Shown one piece after another: positions 51,002 to 60,502 of a DNA stretch of 64,000 nucleotides. Each line of letters begins with the position of its first letter. Position 1 is the first letter of the stretch. The translations under genes and the position numbers were made by a program. A model generated the notes under the pieces. The model searched no databases and was not told where the DNA came from. It worked only from the letters and a program-made list of their open reading frames with translations. Location of the stretch: the NCBI GenBank assembly GCA_949293295.1, contig CASFCG010000016.1:1-64000 (forward strand). Direction: 5' to 3'. This DNA comes from an uncultured Cetobacterium sp. GTDB taxonomy: Bacteria > Fusobacteriota > Fusobacteriia > Fusobacteriales > Fusobacteriaceae.

Positions 51002-52617
51002 TGGTAAAGCTTTTGAAATTTGATTTTGAAGCAAGGGAGAAATTAGAGAAAGGTATCGATACAGTAGCTAATGCTGTAAAAGTTACATTGGGTCCAAAAG
51101 GTAGAAATGTAGTATTAGAAAGAGTTTATGGTGCTCCATTGATAACAAATGATGGAGTGTCTATTGTCAAAGAGTTGGATTTGGAAGACCCGTATGAGAA
51201 TATAGGAGCACAGCTTTTAAAAGAGGTTGCTATTAAGTCGAATGAAGTTGCTGGAGATGGAACAACAACAGCCACGATATTAGCACAGCAGATAGTAAAA
51301 GAGGGATTAAAAAAAGTTGAAGCTGGATATAATCCCACTCTAATAAAAAGAGCTATTGAAACTATTTCAAAAGTTGTATTGAAAAAAGTAGAGGAAAGAA
51401 CTAGAAAGATATCTAGTGCTGAGGAGATATTTCATATTGCTTCTATTTCTGCAAATGATAAAGAGATTGGAAAGATAGTGGCAGAAGCCATAGAAAAAGT
51501 TGGAGAGAATGGAATTGTAACAATTGAAGAGGGACACTCTTTTGAGACAAAATTAGAGATAGTGAAAGGGATTGAATACGAAAAAGGATATATATCACCC
51601 TACATGATAACTAATTCTGAAAAGATGGAAACGGTTTTAGAAAATCCATATATCTTGCTTTCAATGGATAAGATAAGCACTCCGAAACAGTTGTTGCCGT
51701 TTTTAGAACATGTAGTAGAGTCAAATTCATCCATACTGATTGTTGCTAAGGATTATGAAACTGAGGTATTAAACACCATAGTTTTAAATAAAATTAGGGG
51801 AAGTATAGAGATTGTAGCGACGAAGCTTCCAGCATTTGGAGACAAGAGAAAAGAGATATTGGAGGATATAGCTATTTTAACAGGAGCAACAGTTGTATCA
51901 GAGGAAAAAGGAGTTAATATTCTGGGAGCAACCCCTTTTTATCTTGGAAAAGCTGAAAGAGTGATAGTAAATAAGGATAGGACTACAATTATAAATAGTT
52001 TACCAAATGAAGAGAGGATAAATAAGAGAATAAGTGAACTAAAAGAGCAAGTAAAAATTAGTACATCTGAATATGTGATTGAAGAGTTGCATAGGAGAAT
52101 AGCTTCTTTGACTGAAGGAGTGGCATTGATAAAAGTTGGAGCTACAACAGAGATTGAACTAAAAGAAAAAATATTAAGATATGAGGATTCTTTAAATGCT
52201 ACAAAATCAGCATTAGAAGAGGGAGTTGTCGCTGGTGGTGGAATAGCATTATACGAGATATCTAAAGAGTTAAGAGAGTTAGAACTAAATGATGAAGTTG
52301 AAGAAATAGGTTTGCAAATAATAGAGAGTGCTTTAAAAGCACCATTGAAGCAAATAGTATTAAATGCTGGATTGGAATTTGAACAAATATTAAAGAAGTT
52401 AGAGGGATTACCAAAGAATTATGGAATAGAGATATTGAGTGAAAAATTCGTTGATATGTTTGAGGCTGGAATAATTGATTCAACTAAGGTTGTAAAATCA
52501 TCATTTTTTAATGCAGTATCTGTAGCGAGTTTAATTTTAACAACAGATGTGATAGTTATAAATAAGAAAGAGGATAATTTTAAAGAGGATGATGAAAGGG
52601 GGCAATATTTTGGATAA
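51001..52617 (+). CDS. GroEL-family chaperonin paralogue (no GroES, no GGM tail)
   Basis: 538 residues with the GroEL core: VANAVKVTLGPKGRNVVLER, the ATPase GDGTTTATILAQQIV, GEEGVVAGGG-type EEGVVAGGGIALYEI and FGDKRKEILEDIAILTGA. Compared with standard GroEL several invariant stretches vary (TVVSEEKGVNIL, RYEDSLNATKSALEEG), the C-terminus is DNFKEDDERGQYFG rather than a GGM repeat, and no groES precedes it. It overlaps galU by one base and the phosphohexomutase gene by 8. It is probably a second, specialised chaperonin; whether it is the only groEL cannot be seen in this window. Confidence 0.88.
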   Translation: MVKLLKFDFEAREKLEKGIDTVANAVKVTLGPKGRNVVLERVYGAPLITNDGVSIVKELDLEDPYENIGAQLLKEVAIKSNEVAGDGTTTATILAQQIVKEGLKKVEAGYNPTLIKRAIETISKVVLKKVEERTRKISSAEEIFHIASISANDKEIGKIVAEAIEKVGENGIVTIEEGHSFETKLEIVKGIEYEKGYISPYMITNSEKMETVLENPYILLSMDKISTPKQLLPFLEHVVESNSSILIVAKDYETEVLNTIVLNKIRGSIEIVATKLPAFGDKRKEILEDIAILTGATVVSEEKGVNILGATPFYLGKAERVIVNKDRTTIINSLPNEERINKRISELKEQVKISTSEYVIEELHRRIASLTEGVALIKVGATTEIELKEKILRYEDSLNATKSALEEGVVAGGGIALYEISKELRELELNDEVEEIGLQIIESALKAPLKQIVLNAGLEFEQILKKLEGLPKNYGIEILSEKFVDMFEAGIIDSTKVVKSSFFNAVSVASLILTTDVIVINKKEDNFKEDDERGQYFG

Positions 52618-54298
52618 AAAGACTCTAGACAACTATAATTATTGGTTAAAGTCAAAGTTTATAGATAGATGCGATAGAGAAGAGTTGTTGCTTTTACAGG
52701 ATAATGAAAAAGAGATTGAAGAAAGATTTTTTTCAGATTTAGAGTTTGGAACCGCTGGAATGAGGGCAGTTATGGGATTGGGTACAAATAGAATTAACAA
52801 ATACACAATTCAAAAAGCGACCCAAGGGTTAGCAAATTATATTTTAAAATCTAAAGAGAGTAAAAAAAATGGAGTTGCAATAGCATATGACTGTCGTCTA
52901 AACTCGGAGGAATTAGCTAAGAATACAGCTCTAGTTCTAGCTGGAAATGGAATAAAAGCATATCTTTTTAAAACTGTACATTCGACACCAGAGTTATCTT
53001 TTGCCGTAAGAGAGCTTGATTGTATAGCTGGAATAGTGATAACAGCTTCTCATAATCCAAAGGAATACAATGGATATAAAGTTTATTGGAGTGATGGAGC
53101 ACAAGTTGTTGAACCACAGGCAAGTGGAATAATAGAAGAAGTAAATAAGGTGGAAGGCTTTGAATTAATAAAAAGTATATCGGAGCAAGAGGCACTAAAA
53201 GAGGGATTACTTGTGTATATTCCAGAAGAACTGGATACTAAGTATATAGAAACAATAAAAAAACAATCATTAAACAGAGAGATACTAGAGAAAGATAGCT
53301 TCAAAATAGTGTATACACCGTTACATGGAACAGGCGGACGACCTATGAAACGAGCTTTTAAAGAATTAGGATTTAATTCAGTGTATTTTGTTGAGGAACA
53401 AGAGAGCCCAGATGGAAGTTTTCCAACATGTTTATATGCTAATCCAGAGGAGAAAGAGGCTTTTAGATTAGGAATTGAGCTGGCTGAAAAAGTAGGAAGT
53501 AAAATCTGTATGGCAAATGACCCAGATGCGGACAGAATAGGGATAGCTTTAAAAGATAAAGAGGGGATTTGGAGATTTCCGAATGGGAATCAAATAGGAA
53601 TAGTTTTATTGGACTATATTTTAAAGAATAAAAAAGAGATATCTAAAAAATCAGCTGTGATATCAACAATTGTTTCAACTCCGATGCTTGATGTGATTTG
53701 TAAAGAGAACAATTTAAAACTGTTCAGAACTTTGACAGGATTTAAATATATTGGAGAGAAGATTCGAGAGTTTGAAGAGGGAAAATTGGATTTTGATTAT
53801 CTTTTAGGATTTGAAGAATCTTATGGTTATTTGATTGGAACTCACTCGAGAGATAAAGATGGAATAGAAGCTACTCTTTTAATTGCGGAAATGGCAGTTT
53901 TTTATGAAGCTAATGGGACATCTATACTAGAGGAGCTAGAAAAATTATACAAAAAATATGGTTATTTTAAAGAGGGAATTGTTTCTGTTACAAAATTAGG
54001 AAAAAATGGGATAGAAGAAATTAATAGGGTTATGAGCTTTTTAAGAAAAGAGATTAAAGATGAATTGTTAGGAAAGAAAATAATGTCTAAAGTTGATTTC
54101 TCTTTAGGTGTTCAGGGATTTCCAAACTCCAATATTCTTCAGTTTATACTGGAAGATGGAAGTTATATAACAGCTAGACCATCTGGAACAGAACCAAAGA
54201 TAAAATATTATTTTGGAATTTGTGATAAAACAGAGGAGAGAGCGGAGAAAAAACTTTATGATATGATGAGTGAGTTTAAAAGAGTTTTTGATAAGTAG
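52610..54298 (+). CDS. Phosphohexomutase (phosphoglucomutase/phosphomannomutase)
   Basis: 562 residues from TTG 52610 (AAAGGGGGC upstream; an in-frame ATG at 52589 lies inside the binding site region). FGTAGMRAVMGLGTNRIN, the phosphoserine loop VITASHNPKEYNGYK, metal loop NDPDADRIGIAL, sugar-binding GFEESYGYL and RPSGTEPKIKYYF are all present. Most similar to PgcA-type alpha-phosphoglucomutases of Firmicutes, which would feed glucose 1-phosphate to GalU encoded two genes upstream. Confidence 0.92.
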   Translation: MDKKTLDNYNYWLKSKFIDRCDREELLLLQDNEKEIEERFFSDLEFGTAGMRAVMGLGTNRINKYTIQKATQGLANYILKSKESKKNGVAIAYDCRLNSEELAKNTALVLAGNGIKAYLFKTVHSTPELSFAVRELDCIAGIVITASHNPKEYNGYKVYWSDGAQVVEPQASGIIEEVNKVEGFELIKSISEQEALKEGLLVYIPEELDTKYIETIKKQSLNREILEKDSFKIVYTPLHGTGGRPMKRAFKELGFNSVYFVEEQESPDGSFPTCLYANPEEKEAFRLGIELAEKVGSKICMANDPDADRIGIALKDKEGIWRFPNGNQIGIVLLDYILKNKKEISKKSAVISTIVSTPMLDVICKENNLKLFRTLTGFKYIGEKIREFEEGKLDFDYLLGFEESYGYLIGTHSRDKDGIEATLLIAEMAVFYEANGTSILEELEKLYKKYGYFKEGIVSVTKLGKNGIEEINRVMSFLRKEIKDELLGKKIMSKVDFSLGVQGFPNSNILQFILEDGSYITARPSGTEPKIKYYFGICDKTEERAEKKLYDMMSEFKRVFDK

Positions 54299-54311
54299 TG
54301 GAGAGACATAT

Positions 54312-55388
54312 ATGGTAGATGCGATATATATACACATTCCATTTTGTTTGAAAAAGTGTGCTTATTGTGATTTTTTATCATTTAAAATGTCAGATAAAGA
54401 ACGAGAGAGGTATGTTGATGCACTCATAAGAGAGATTGAATTATATCCTAAGTTTGAATATACAACAATATATTTTGGAGGAGGAACGCCCTCGCTGTTA
54501 TCAGTTCGAGAGGTAGAGAGAATTTTATCAGTTTTGAATATAGGAGAGAGATGTGAAATAACTTTAGAGGTTAATCCCAAAACCGTTGATTTAGACAGAT
54601 TGAAACTTTTAAAAAAGGCAGGAATAAATAGGTTAAGTTTAGGAATTCAAACGTTTAATTCCAAGCATCTAAAAAGATTAGGACGTTTACACAGTGTAGA
54701 AGAGGCTGTAGAGGCTTATAAATTAGCAAGAGAGGCAGGATTTGAAAATATAAGTATAGACTTGATGTTTTCATTACCAGAACAAAGTTTACTTGAATTA
54801 AAGGATGATTTATTCCTACTCTTTTCTTTAAAACCAGAACATTTTTCAATCTATTCATTGATATGGGAAGAGGGAACAGAGTTTTTTGAAAAGTTAAAGA
54901 AAGGAATATATACAGAAACAGATAATGATTTGGAAGCAGATATGTATGAATATATAATAGATGAGAGTAAAAAACAAGGGTACAATCATTATGAAATATC
55001 AAATTTTTCCTATCCAAATAAAGAGTCGCTTCATAACAGCAAATATTGGGAAAATAAGCAGTATATAGGTGTTGGATTAGGAGCTTCTGGCTATTTTGAA
55101 AATAAGAGATATAAAAATGACTTAAATTTTAATAAATATTATGATAGAATATGTCAAGGTGAGAAGCCGATATCAGAAATAGAGATAATTGATGAAGAAA
55201 CAAAGTTGATATATGAGTATATTTTGGGATTGCGTCTTATAAATAAAGGCATTAAACCAAAAGGAAAGTATTTAGAGATTTGTAAAATATTAGAGAAAGA
55301 GAATTATTTAATTAAAATTAGTGGAAGATATAGATTAACTAAAAAAGGAATAGTTTTGGCTAATGATGTTTTTGAAAGATTTTTATAG
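54312..55388 (+). CDS. hemW: HemW-like radical SAM heme chaperone
   Basis: 358 residues from ATG 54312. IYIHIPFCLKKCAYCDFLS has the CxxxCxxC iron-sulfur triad plus the extra F-C spacing of HemW; YFGGGTPSLLS, GIQTFNSKHLKRLGR and SIDLMFSLPEQ follow. HemW binds heme and is often mislabelled coproporphyrinogen oxidase; HemN's oxidase-specific extra Cys is not evident. RBS GGAGAG. A longer ORF start at 54270 lies inside the previous gene. Confidence 0.88.
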   Translation: MVDAIYIHIPFCLKKCAYCDFLSFKMSDKERERYVDALIREIELYPKFEYTTIYFGGGTPSLLSVREVERILSVLNIGERCEITLEVNPKTVDLDRLKLLKKAGINRLSLGIQTFNSKHLKRLGRLHSVEEAVEAYKLAREAGFENISIDLMFSLPEQSLLELKDDLFLLFSLKPEHFSIYSLIWEEGTEFFEKLKKGIYTETDNDLEADMYEYIIDESKKQGYNHYEISNFSYPNKESLHNSKYWENKQYIGVGLGASGYFENKRYKNDLNFNKYYDRICQGEKPISEIEIIDEETKLIYEYILGLRLINKGIKPKGKYLEICKILEKENYLIKISGRYRLTKKGIVLANDVFERFL

Positions 55389-55400
55389 TTTCGGGTGAAA

Positions 55401-56075
55401 ATGATGAATATAAAGAAAAATGTCGACTCTATCTATAATGATATAAATCAGTATTCTAAGCATCCAGAAAGAGTTACTCTTGTAGGAGTTACAAAATATG
55501 TTGATGTGGAAGTGATAAAAAAATTATTAAATACAGGTGTAGAAAATTTGGGTGAGAATAAAGTACAAGTTTTAAAAGAGAAATATCAGTTATTATTGGA
55601 TTATGATATTGTACCGCGTTGGCACTTCATAGGAAATTTACAAAGGAACAAGGTAAAATATATAGTTCCATTTGTGAAATTGATACACTCTGTCAATAGC
55701 TTATCATTGGCTTTAGAGATTGATAAACAAGCAGCTAAAATAAAGAGAGTGGTAGATGTACTTCTTGAAATAAATATATTTGGAGAGGAAAATAAGAAAG
55801 GTTTTCTTTATGAGGGATTATTTAAGGAGGTTCCGCAGCTTTTAAAATTGGAGAATATTAGAATAAAAGGTGTTATGGCAATGGCACCGAATGTTGAGGA
55901 TAAAAATTATATTAGGGAAGGATTTAAAAAGTTAAGAGAACTAAAGGAATTTTTAAACTTGGAATATTTTAATGGTAGTTTGACAGAGTTGTCAATTGGA
56001 ATGAGTGGCGACTATAAAATTGCATTGGAAGAGGGAGCTACTCTTATACGAATAGGAACAAATTTATTTAAATAA
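55401..56075 (+). CDS. YggS family PLP-binding homeostasis protein
   Basis: 224 residues: LVGVTKYVDVEVIKKLLNTGVENLGENKVQ (Lys binds PLP), RWHFIGNLQRNKVKYI, IKGVMAMAPN and LSIGMSGDYKIALEEGATLIRIGTNLF. Cytoplasmic vitamin B6 homeostasis protein, frequently encoded next to sepF as here. Starts possible at GTG 55395, ATG 55401 or ATG 55404. Confidence 0.93.
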   Translation: MMNIKKNVDSIYNDINQYSKHPERVTLVGVTKYVDVEVIKKLLNTGVENLGENKVQVLKEKYQLLLDYDIVPRWHFIGNLQRNKVKYIVPFVKLIHSVNSLSLALEIDKQAAKIKRVVDVLLEINIFGEENKKGFLYEGLFKEVPQLLKLENIRIKGVMAMAPNVEDKNYIREGFKKLRELKEFLNLEYFNGSLTELSIGMSGDYKIALEEGATLIRIGTNLFK

Positions 56076-56089
56076 TTTTGGAGGTATTT

Positions 56090-56605
56090 ATGGCATTAAA
56101 AAATTTTATAAGGAATCTTACAGATAGCGTAGGGTTAACTTATGAAGAGGAAGAGGGATTGAAAAATAAGAAAGAGAGCAAAGAGGAGAAAAAAAATAAA
56201 GAGGAACTTCTAGTGGAGCAGAGGAAAGAGATAATAGTTGAACAACGGGAAGAGGAAAAAGAAGTAGAAGAGGATTTAAAAGAGGATTTTGTTCCACCTT
56301 TTGTTGATACAAGGATAACAGATTCAATGAATGAAAATTGTAATACTGTATTTGTGAATCCAAAAAGTTTTGCAGAGTGTAGAAAGATTGCGGATTATAT
56401 AAAGAGTGACAAAATTGTAACGCTTAATCTGGAAAATATAGAGCATAAGGATGCACAGAGAATATTAGATTTTTTAAGTGGAGCTATAACGATAAAAGAA
56501 GCAAAGTGGATTCCAATTAGTAAAAATGTATTTACATCAGTTCCAAAAAATGTAAGTTTTTTCTATGATGGAAAAAGTAACCCAAAGAGTTTTTTTACAA
56601 GGTAA
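56090..56605 (+). CDS. sepF: Cell division protein SepF
   Basis: 171 residues from ATG 56090 (TTTTGGAGG upstream). The N-terminal amphipathic membrane anchor MALKNFIRNLTDSVGL is followed by a very Glu/Lys-rich linker (about 20-72) and the FtsZ-binding domain TVFVNPKSFAECRKIADYIKSDKIVTLNLENIEHKDAQRILDFLSGA. SepF tethers FtsZ to the membrane and is typical of Gram-positives; its presence with kdsC fits Fusobacteria. Confidence 0.9.
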   Translation: MALKNFIRNLTDSVGLTYEEEEGLKNKKESKEEKKNKEELLVEQRKEIIVEQREEEKEVEEDLKEDFVPPFVDTRITDSMNENCNTVFVNPKSFAECRKIADYIKSDKIVTLNLENIEHKDAQRILDFLSGAITIKEAKWIPISKNVFTSVPKNVSFFYDGKSNPKSFFTR

Positions 56606-56628
56606 GAATTAGTTGAAGGAGTAATTTG

Positions 56629-57618
56629 ATGAAAGCATTAGCACTTTTTTCAGGTGGATTGGATAGTAGTTTGGCAATTAAGGTTGTTAAGGATTTAGGA
56701 ATAGAGGTTATAGCCTTGAATTTCGTTTCTCACTTTTTTGGTGGAAGAAATGAAAAGGCAGAGAATATGGCAAAGCAGTTGGGTGTGCAGCTAGAATATG
56801 TTGATTTTAGTAGTTCTCATACAGAGATTTTAAAAAATCCGAAATATGGAAGAGGAAAACACATGAATCCTTGTATAGATTGCCACTCTCTTATGTTTAA
56901 AAAGGCGGGAGAACTTCTAGATAAATATGGAGCATCATTTATAATATCAGGAGAGGTTTTGGGGCAGAGACCTATGTCACAGAATTATAAAGCTTTAGAG
57001 AAAGTGAGAATGGTATCTTTGAAGTTAGAAGATATAATTTTAAGACCATTGTCAGCTAAGCTATTACCAGAATCTCTACCAGAAAGGATGGGATGGATAG
57101 ATAGAGAAAAGCTATTATCTTTTCAGGGAAGAAGCAGAAAACCGCAGATGGAATTAGCAAATTATTATAACCTCATAGATTATCCGACACCAGGAGGAGG
57201 GTGTTTACTTACAGACCCTGGTTATTCAAGAAGACTTAAAATTATAGAGGATGATGGATATTTAGAGGATAAAAACTCACATCTGTTTCATCTCTTAAAA
57301 ATTGGAAGGTTTTTCAGATTTGATAAAGGAAGATATCTTATTGTGGGAAGAGAGAGGGAGGATAATTTAAAAATAAATGAATATAAAGATTATGCTACTC
57401 TCTTTATAAGAGGAAAAGAGGTTCCGGGACCACATATCATAGGGATTGGAGAATTGAGAGCGGAGGAGATAGAGTTTGCACTTACTCTGTTTTCGAGGTA
57501 TTCTAAAGTTAAGGGAGAGAAAGAAGTAACTCTGTTGATTAATGGAGAGGATATCACTATTCAAAGAGTTGATATGGAGAGTTTGAATAGTAAGATAAAA
57601 AGATATCAGATAATATGA
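56629..57618 (+). CDS. PP-loop ATPase, ThiI/MnmA-like tRNA modification protein
   Basis: 329 residues from ATG 56629. KALALFSGGLDSSLAIKVV is the PP-loop, NPCIDCHSLMFKKA and ISGEVLGQRPMSQN follow, then PTPGGGCLLTDPGYSRRL (about 188-205). Residues 225-329 resemble an added RNA-binding part. Databases often call this group tRNA methyltransferase or thiouridylase-like; the substrate is not established. Terminator at 57626. Confidence 0.8.
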   Translation: MKALALFSGGLDSSLAIKVVKDLGIEVIALNFVSHFFGGRNEKAENMAKQLGVQLEYVDFSSSHTEILKNPKYGRGKHMNPCIDCHSLMFKKAGELLDKYGASFIISGEVLGQRPMSQNYKALEKVRMVSLKLEDIILRPLSAKLLPESLPERMGWIDREKLLSFQGRSRKPQMELANYYNLIDYPTPGGGCLLTDPGYSRRLKIIEDDGYLEDKNSHLFHLLKIGRFFRFDKGRYLIVGREREDNLKINEYKDYATLFIRGKEVPGPHIIGIGELRAEEIEFALTLFSRYSKVKGEKEVTLLINGEDITIQRVDMESLNSKIKRYQII

Positions 57619-57625
57619 TTGGTTT

Positions 57626-57658
57626 GGGTTGCAGTAAAAAAGTTGTGCAACCCTTTTT
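57626..57658 (+). terminator. Terminator after the PP-loop gene
   Basis: GGGTTGCA (57626-57633) and TGCAACCC (57646-57653), followed by TTTTT. Confidence 0.85.
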
Positions 57659-57675
57659 AAATATGAAAGGAGATT

Positions 57676-58296
57676 ATGAAGAAAAAATATTATGCTTATT
57701 TAATTGTAGATGAAAAATGTTCAGGTATTGTTAATGAATGGAGCCTGTGTCAAACTATTATCAAAGGAAAGAGAGCTAGATATAAATCTTTTAAATTGGA
57801 AGAGGAAGCGAGACAATGGCTGGAGCAAGGGGCGATTTATGAGAATAAAAAAGAAGAATTAAAAGAGTTGAAAAAGGAGTTAGAAGAGGGAGTTTATTTT
57901 GATGCTGGAACTGGAAGAGGAATTGGAGTTGAAGTCAGAGTTACAGATAGAGTTGGAATCTCTTTACTGGACAGTGTAATGCCCCAAAAAATGATAAATA
58001 GTTATGGGAACTATTTAGCTCCAGAGGGAAGTACTAATAATTATGGCGAGTTAATAGGTTTATTTTTAGCCTTAGATGTTGCTAAAAAATTGAATCTCTC
58101 CAAAATTTATGGAGATAGTAAATTAGTATTGGATTATTGGAGTAAGGGTTATTATAATAGAGAAAATTTAAATGAGAAAACTGTATCCTTAATTCAAAAA
58201 ACTATAAAAAAAAGGTTGGAGTTTGAAGAAAAAAATGGACTGATATCTTATATATCAGGAGATATTAATCCAGCGGATTTAGGATTTCATAAATAA
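57676..58296 (+). CDS. rnhA: Ribonuclease HI with N-terminal viroplasmin-like RNA-binding domain
   Basis: 206 residues. Residues 1-60 are a caulimovirus viroplasmin/RNase H1 N-terminal domain (YYAYLIVDEKCSGIVNEWSLCQTIIKGKRARYKSFKLEEEARQWL). The catalytic domain has Asp in VYFDAGTGRG, Glu in NNYGELIGLFLAL, Asp in IYGDSKLVLDYW and Asp in NPADLGFHK. Degrades RNA of RNA-DNA hybrids; with rnhB at 21488 the cell has both classes. Confidence 0.9.
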   Translation: MKKKYYAYLIVDEKCSGIVNEWSLCQTIIKGKRARYKSFKLEEEARQWLEQGAIYENKKEELKELKKELEEGVYFDAGTGRGIGVEVRVTDRVGISLLDSVMPQKMINSYGNYLAPEGSTNNYGELIGLFLALDVAKKLNLSKIYGDSKLVLDYWSKGYYNRENLNEKTVSLIQKTIKKRLEFEEKNGLISYISGDINPADLGFHK

Positions 58297-58308
58297 AGGG
58301 GGAAGAAG

Positions 58309-58974
58309 ATGTTTCAATTATTTGATAAAAATCATATTTTATACCTTATTGGTTATACTTTGTTAACAGTTATATTTTATTATTTTATTTCATATTCTAA
58401 AAATAAAGAGAAATTATTAAAAGGACTAGCAATTGGAGTTTTAACTGTCAAGATTGTAGAGATAATGATTAGATATAATTTGGGAGAGAGTTGGAAAACT
58501 CTTTTACCATTACATTTGTGTAATTTGACACTTATTTTAGTCATTATAGGGTCTTTGCTAAATAATAAATGTATACTAAAGGTGACATTTTTTTGGAGTG
58601 CGGGAGCGGTATTTGCATTGATAACTCCAGAAGTAAGAGTGTTATTTCCAAGTTTTCTCAATATAAGCTTTTTTGTAACACATGTATATGTAGTTCTTAT
58701 ATCTGTAATTCAGTACAGACTGTTTAATTTAAAGCCTACATTCAAAAGTTGGTATATAGCTTTATTTTATATAAATATTGCTTCCATAATCATATTTTTT
58801 ATAAATAAAAGATTAGGGACAAATTATCTTTTTGTAAATAGAAAACCGGCCTTTACTTCTCCCCTTGATTATTTTGGCGATTGGCCAAACTATATTATAG
58901 TAGTTATGCTATTATATATAGCAATAACTTTTGTAATGTATATTTTACTTAAAGAGAGAAAGAAAAGAGGTTAA
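58309..58974 (+). CDS. TIGR02206/YwaF family integral membrane protein
   Basis: 221 residues with six hydrophobic segments. LPLHLCNLTLILVIIGSLL and LITPEVRVLFPSFLNISFFVTHVYVV match the YwaF family motifs (HLCN; PE; HxxV). Function unknown. GGGGGAAGAAG precedes ATG 58309; 13 bp after rnhA. Confidence 0.8.
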   Translation: MFQLFDKNHILYLIGYTLLTVIFYYFISYSKNKEKLLKGLAIGVLTVKIVEIMIRYNLGESWKTLLPLHLCNLTLILVIIGSLLNNKCILKVTFFWSAGAVFALITPEVRVLFPSFLNISFFVTHVYVVLISVIQYRLFNLKPTFKSWYIALFYINIASIIIFFINKRLGTNYLFVNRKPAFTSPLDYFGDWPNYIIVVMLLYIAITFVMYILLKERKKRG

Positions 58975-58981
58975 ATATATC

Positions 58982-59872
58982 ATGAAAAGAATAGTTTTAT
59001 GTATTATTCTAGTGGTAATAAGTAGTTGTAGTTCTATTCCAAGTAAAGAGAAGCTAAAACAATATTATAGTGAAATAGATGAGAAAATAGAGCTAGAAAG
59101 AGATAAAAATCCCAGAGGTGTATATAGAAGACGAAAAACAGAGGATGAGATTGGAGATACACCCTATTCACAAAGTGGGAGAGTAAAAATAATAACAGAG
59201 AATGGATATAGAAACTATTATAATGCTTATGATAATAATTTAGAGAAAAGTATTAAACTAAATGAAAAAATGGAGTTTAAAGGAGTAATAAAAACATTTT
59301 ATAAAAATGGAACCTTAAAATCTATAGGATATTTGGAGGATGAGAATATATTTACGGGGATTTTGAGAGAGTACTATGAAACAGGCGAATTTTTAAGGGA
59401 GACACCGTATTACAAGGGAGTAATACAGGGAGAGATGAAAATATATTATAAAAGTGGAAAATTAAAAAATAAAATCCCTTATGAGAACGGAAAAGTTAAT
59501 GGAAAAAGAGTTTTTTACTATGAGAATGGAAATATAAAAGAGGAATATAATTATATTGATGGAAAAGAGGAGGGAATAGGAGTTTTATATTATAGTACAG
59601 GTGAGAAAAAACAAGAAGAAAACTATAAAAGTGGTCAGAAACATGGCAGTTATAGAGTATATTATAAGAATGGAAATATAAAAGAAGAGGGAGTATTCAA
59701 AGAATATAGAATGGTCGGAGAATATAAATTGTATTATGAGAATGGAGCTTTAAAAGTAAAAGGGTATTGTGAGAATGGACTATTAGAGGGAGAAGGAGAG
59801 ATATATTCTGAAACTGGTCAAATGAAGAAAGTAAATTTCAAAAGAGGGAAGATAATAGAAGAGATTGAATAA
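58982..59872 (+). CDS. YwqK/MORN-like repeat lipoprotein
   Basis: 296 residues. MKRIVLCIILVVISSCSS is a lipoprotein signal with Cys at residue 16. Residues 95-290 are about eight tandem repeats of roughly 22-24 residues of the type [FY]YxNGxLK..[YG]..G..[EN]G, for example YYENGNIKEEYNYIDGKEEG and YYKNGNIKEEGVFKEYRMVG. Proteins of this family have been annotated as YwqK antitoxins, but here the signal and absence of a nearby toxin suggest a surface or periplasmic structural role. Confidence 0.85.
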   Translation: MKRIVLCIILVVISSCSSIPSKEKLKQYYSEIDEKIELERDKNPRGVYRRRKTEDEIGDTPYSQSGRVKIITENGYRNYYNAYDNNLEKSIKLNEKMEFKGVIKTFYKNGTLKSIGYLEDENIFTGILREYYETGEFLRETPYYKGVIQGEMKIYYKSGKLKNKIPYENGKVNGKRVFYYENGNIKEEYNYIDGKEEGIGVLYYSTGEKKQEENYKSGQKHGSYRVYYKNGNIKEEGVFKEYRMVGEYKLYYENGALKVKGYCENGLLEGEGEIYSETGQMKKVNFKRGKIIEEIE

Positions 59873-59907
59873 AAAATCATCATAGGCATTGCTTATGATG
59901 ATTTTTT
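59873..59907 (+). terminator. Terminator of the YwqK-like lipoprotein gene
   Basis: AAAATCATCATA (59873-59884) pairs with TATGATGATTTT (59894-59905), then T residues. Being near-symmetrical it might also act on the converging chromate transporter transcript. Confidence 0.85.
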
Positions 59908-59957
59908 TATGAAAGAAAATTGAGTGATTACAAAAATTAGCACTTGGAGTAAAAAAA

Positions 59958-60494
59958 TCAGAGTATAACCATTCCTACACAAAAAGAAAGTATTAAAAGA
60001 AGAATAATATTTATTCTTTTTAGAAATTTTATACTAAAAAATACGGATAAAAATATGAAAAACAGTTTTAAAGTCTGAATAGGATTATCAATAAAAATAA
60101 CTGATTTCGAAATAATAAAACCAGCGTATGTAATTAGAGCGACAGTAACAGGTTTTACTCCTTTAAAAAACAATGTTTTAAAAATGTTATCTTTTAGTTT
60201 AACAAAAATTTTAGAAACAATCAGTATGACGATAAAAGATGGAAGAGTTGATGCTAGAGTAGCTATAACTCCACCAAATATCCCCGCAACTTGATTTCCA
60301 ATAAAAGTAGCAGTATTAATTGCTACTGGTCCTGGTGTTACTTGAGATATTGAAATAATATCTAAGAATTGTTGTTCTGAAAGCCAACTGTATTTTAAAA
60401 CTATATTTTTCATAAGAGGAAGCATGGCAAGTCCGCCTCCAAAAGTAAACAGTCCTATTTTAAAGAATTCATAGAATAGTATAATATAAATCAT
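59958..60494 (-). CDS. Chromate transporter-like protein, second half-size subunit
   Basis: 178 residues, about five to six membrane segments. FKIGLFTFGGGLAMLPLM and FLDIISISQVTPGPVAINTATFIGNQVAGIFG are the CHR motifs (GGG near the N-terminus and PGP). Short CHR proteins act as pairs; its partner is 8 bp upstream. They export chromate or an unrelated natural anion. Confidence 0.9.
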   Translation of the reverse strand: MIYIILFYEFFKIGLFTFGGGLAMLPLMKNIVLKYSWLSEQQFLDIISISQVTPGPVAINTATFIGNQVAGIFGGVIATLASTLPSFIVILIVSKIFVKLKDNIFKTLFFKGVKPVTVALITYAGFIISKSVIFIDNPIQTLKLFFIFLSVFFSIKFLKRINIILLLILSFCVGMVIL

Positions 60495-60502
60495 AAAATC
60501 TC

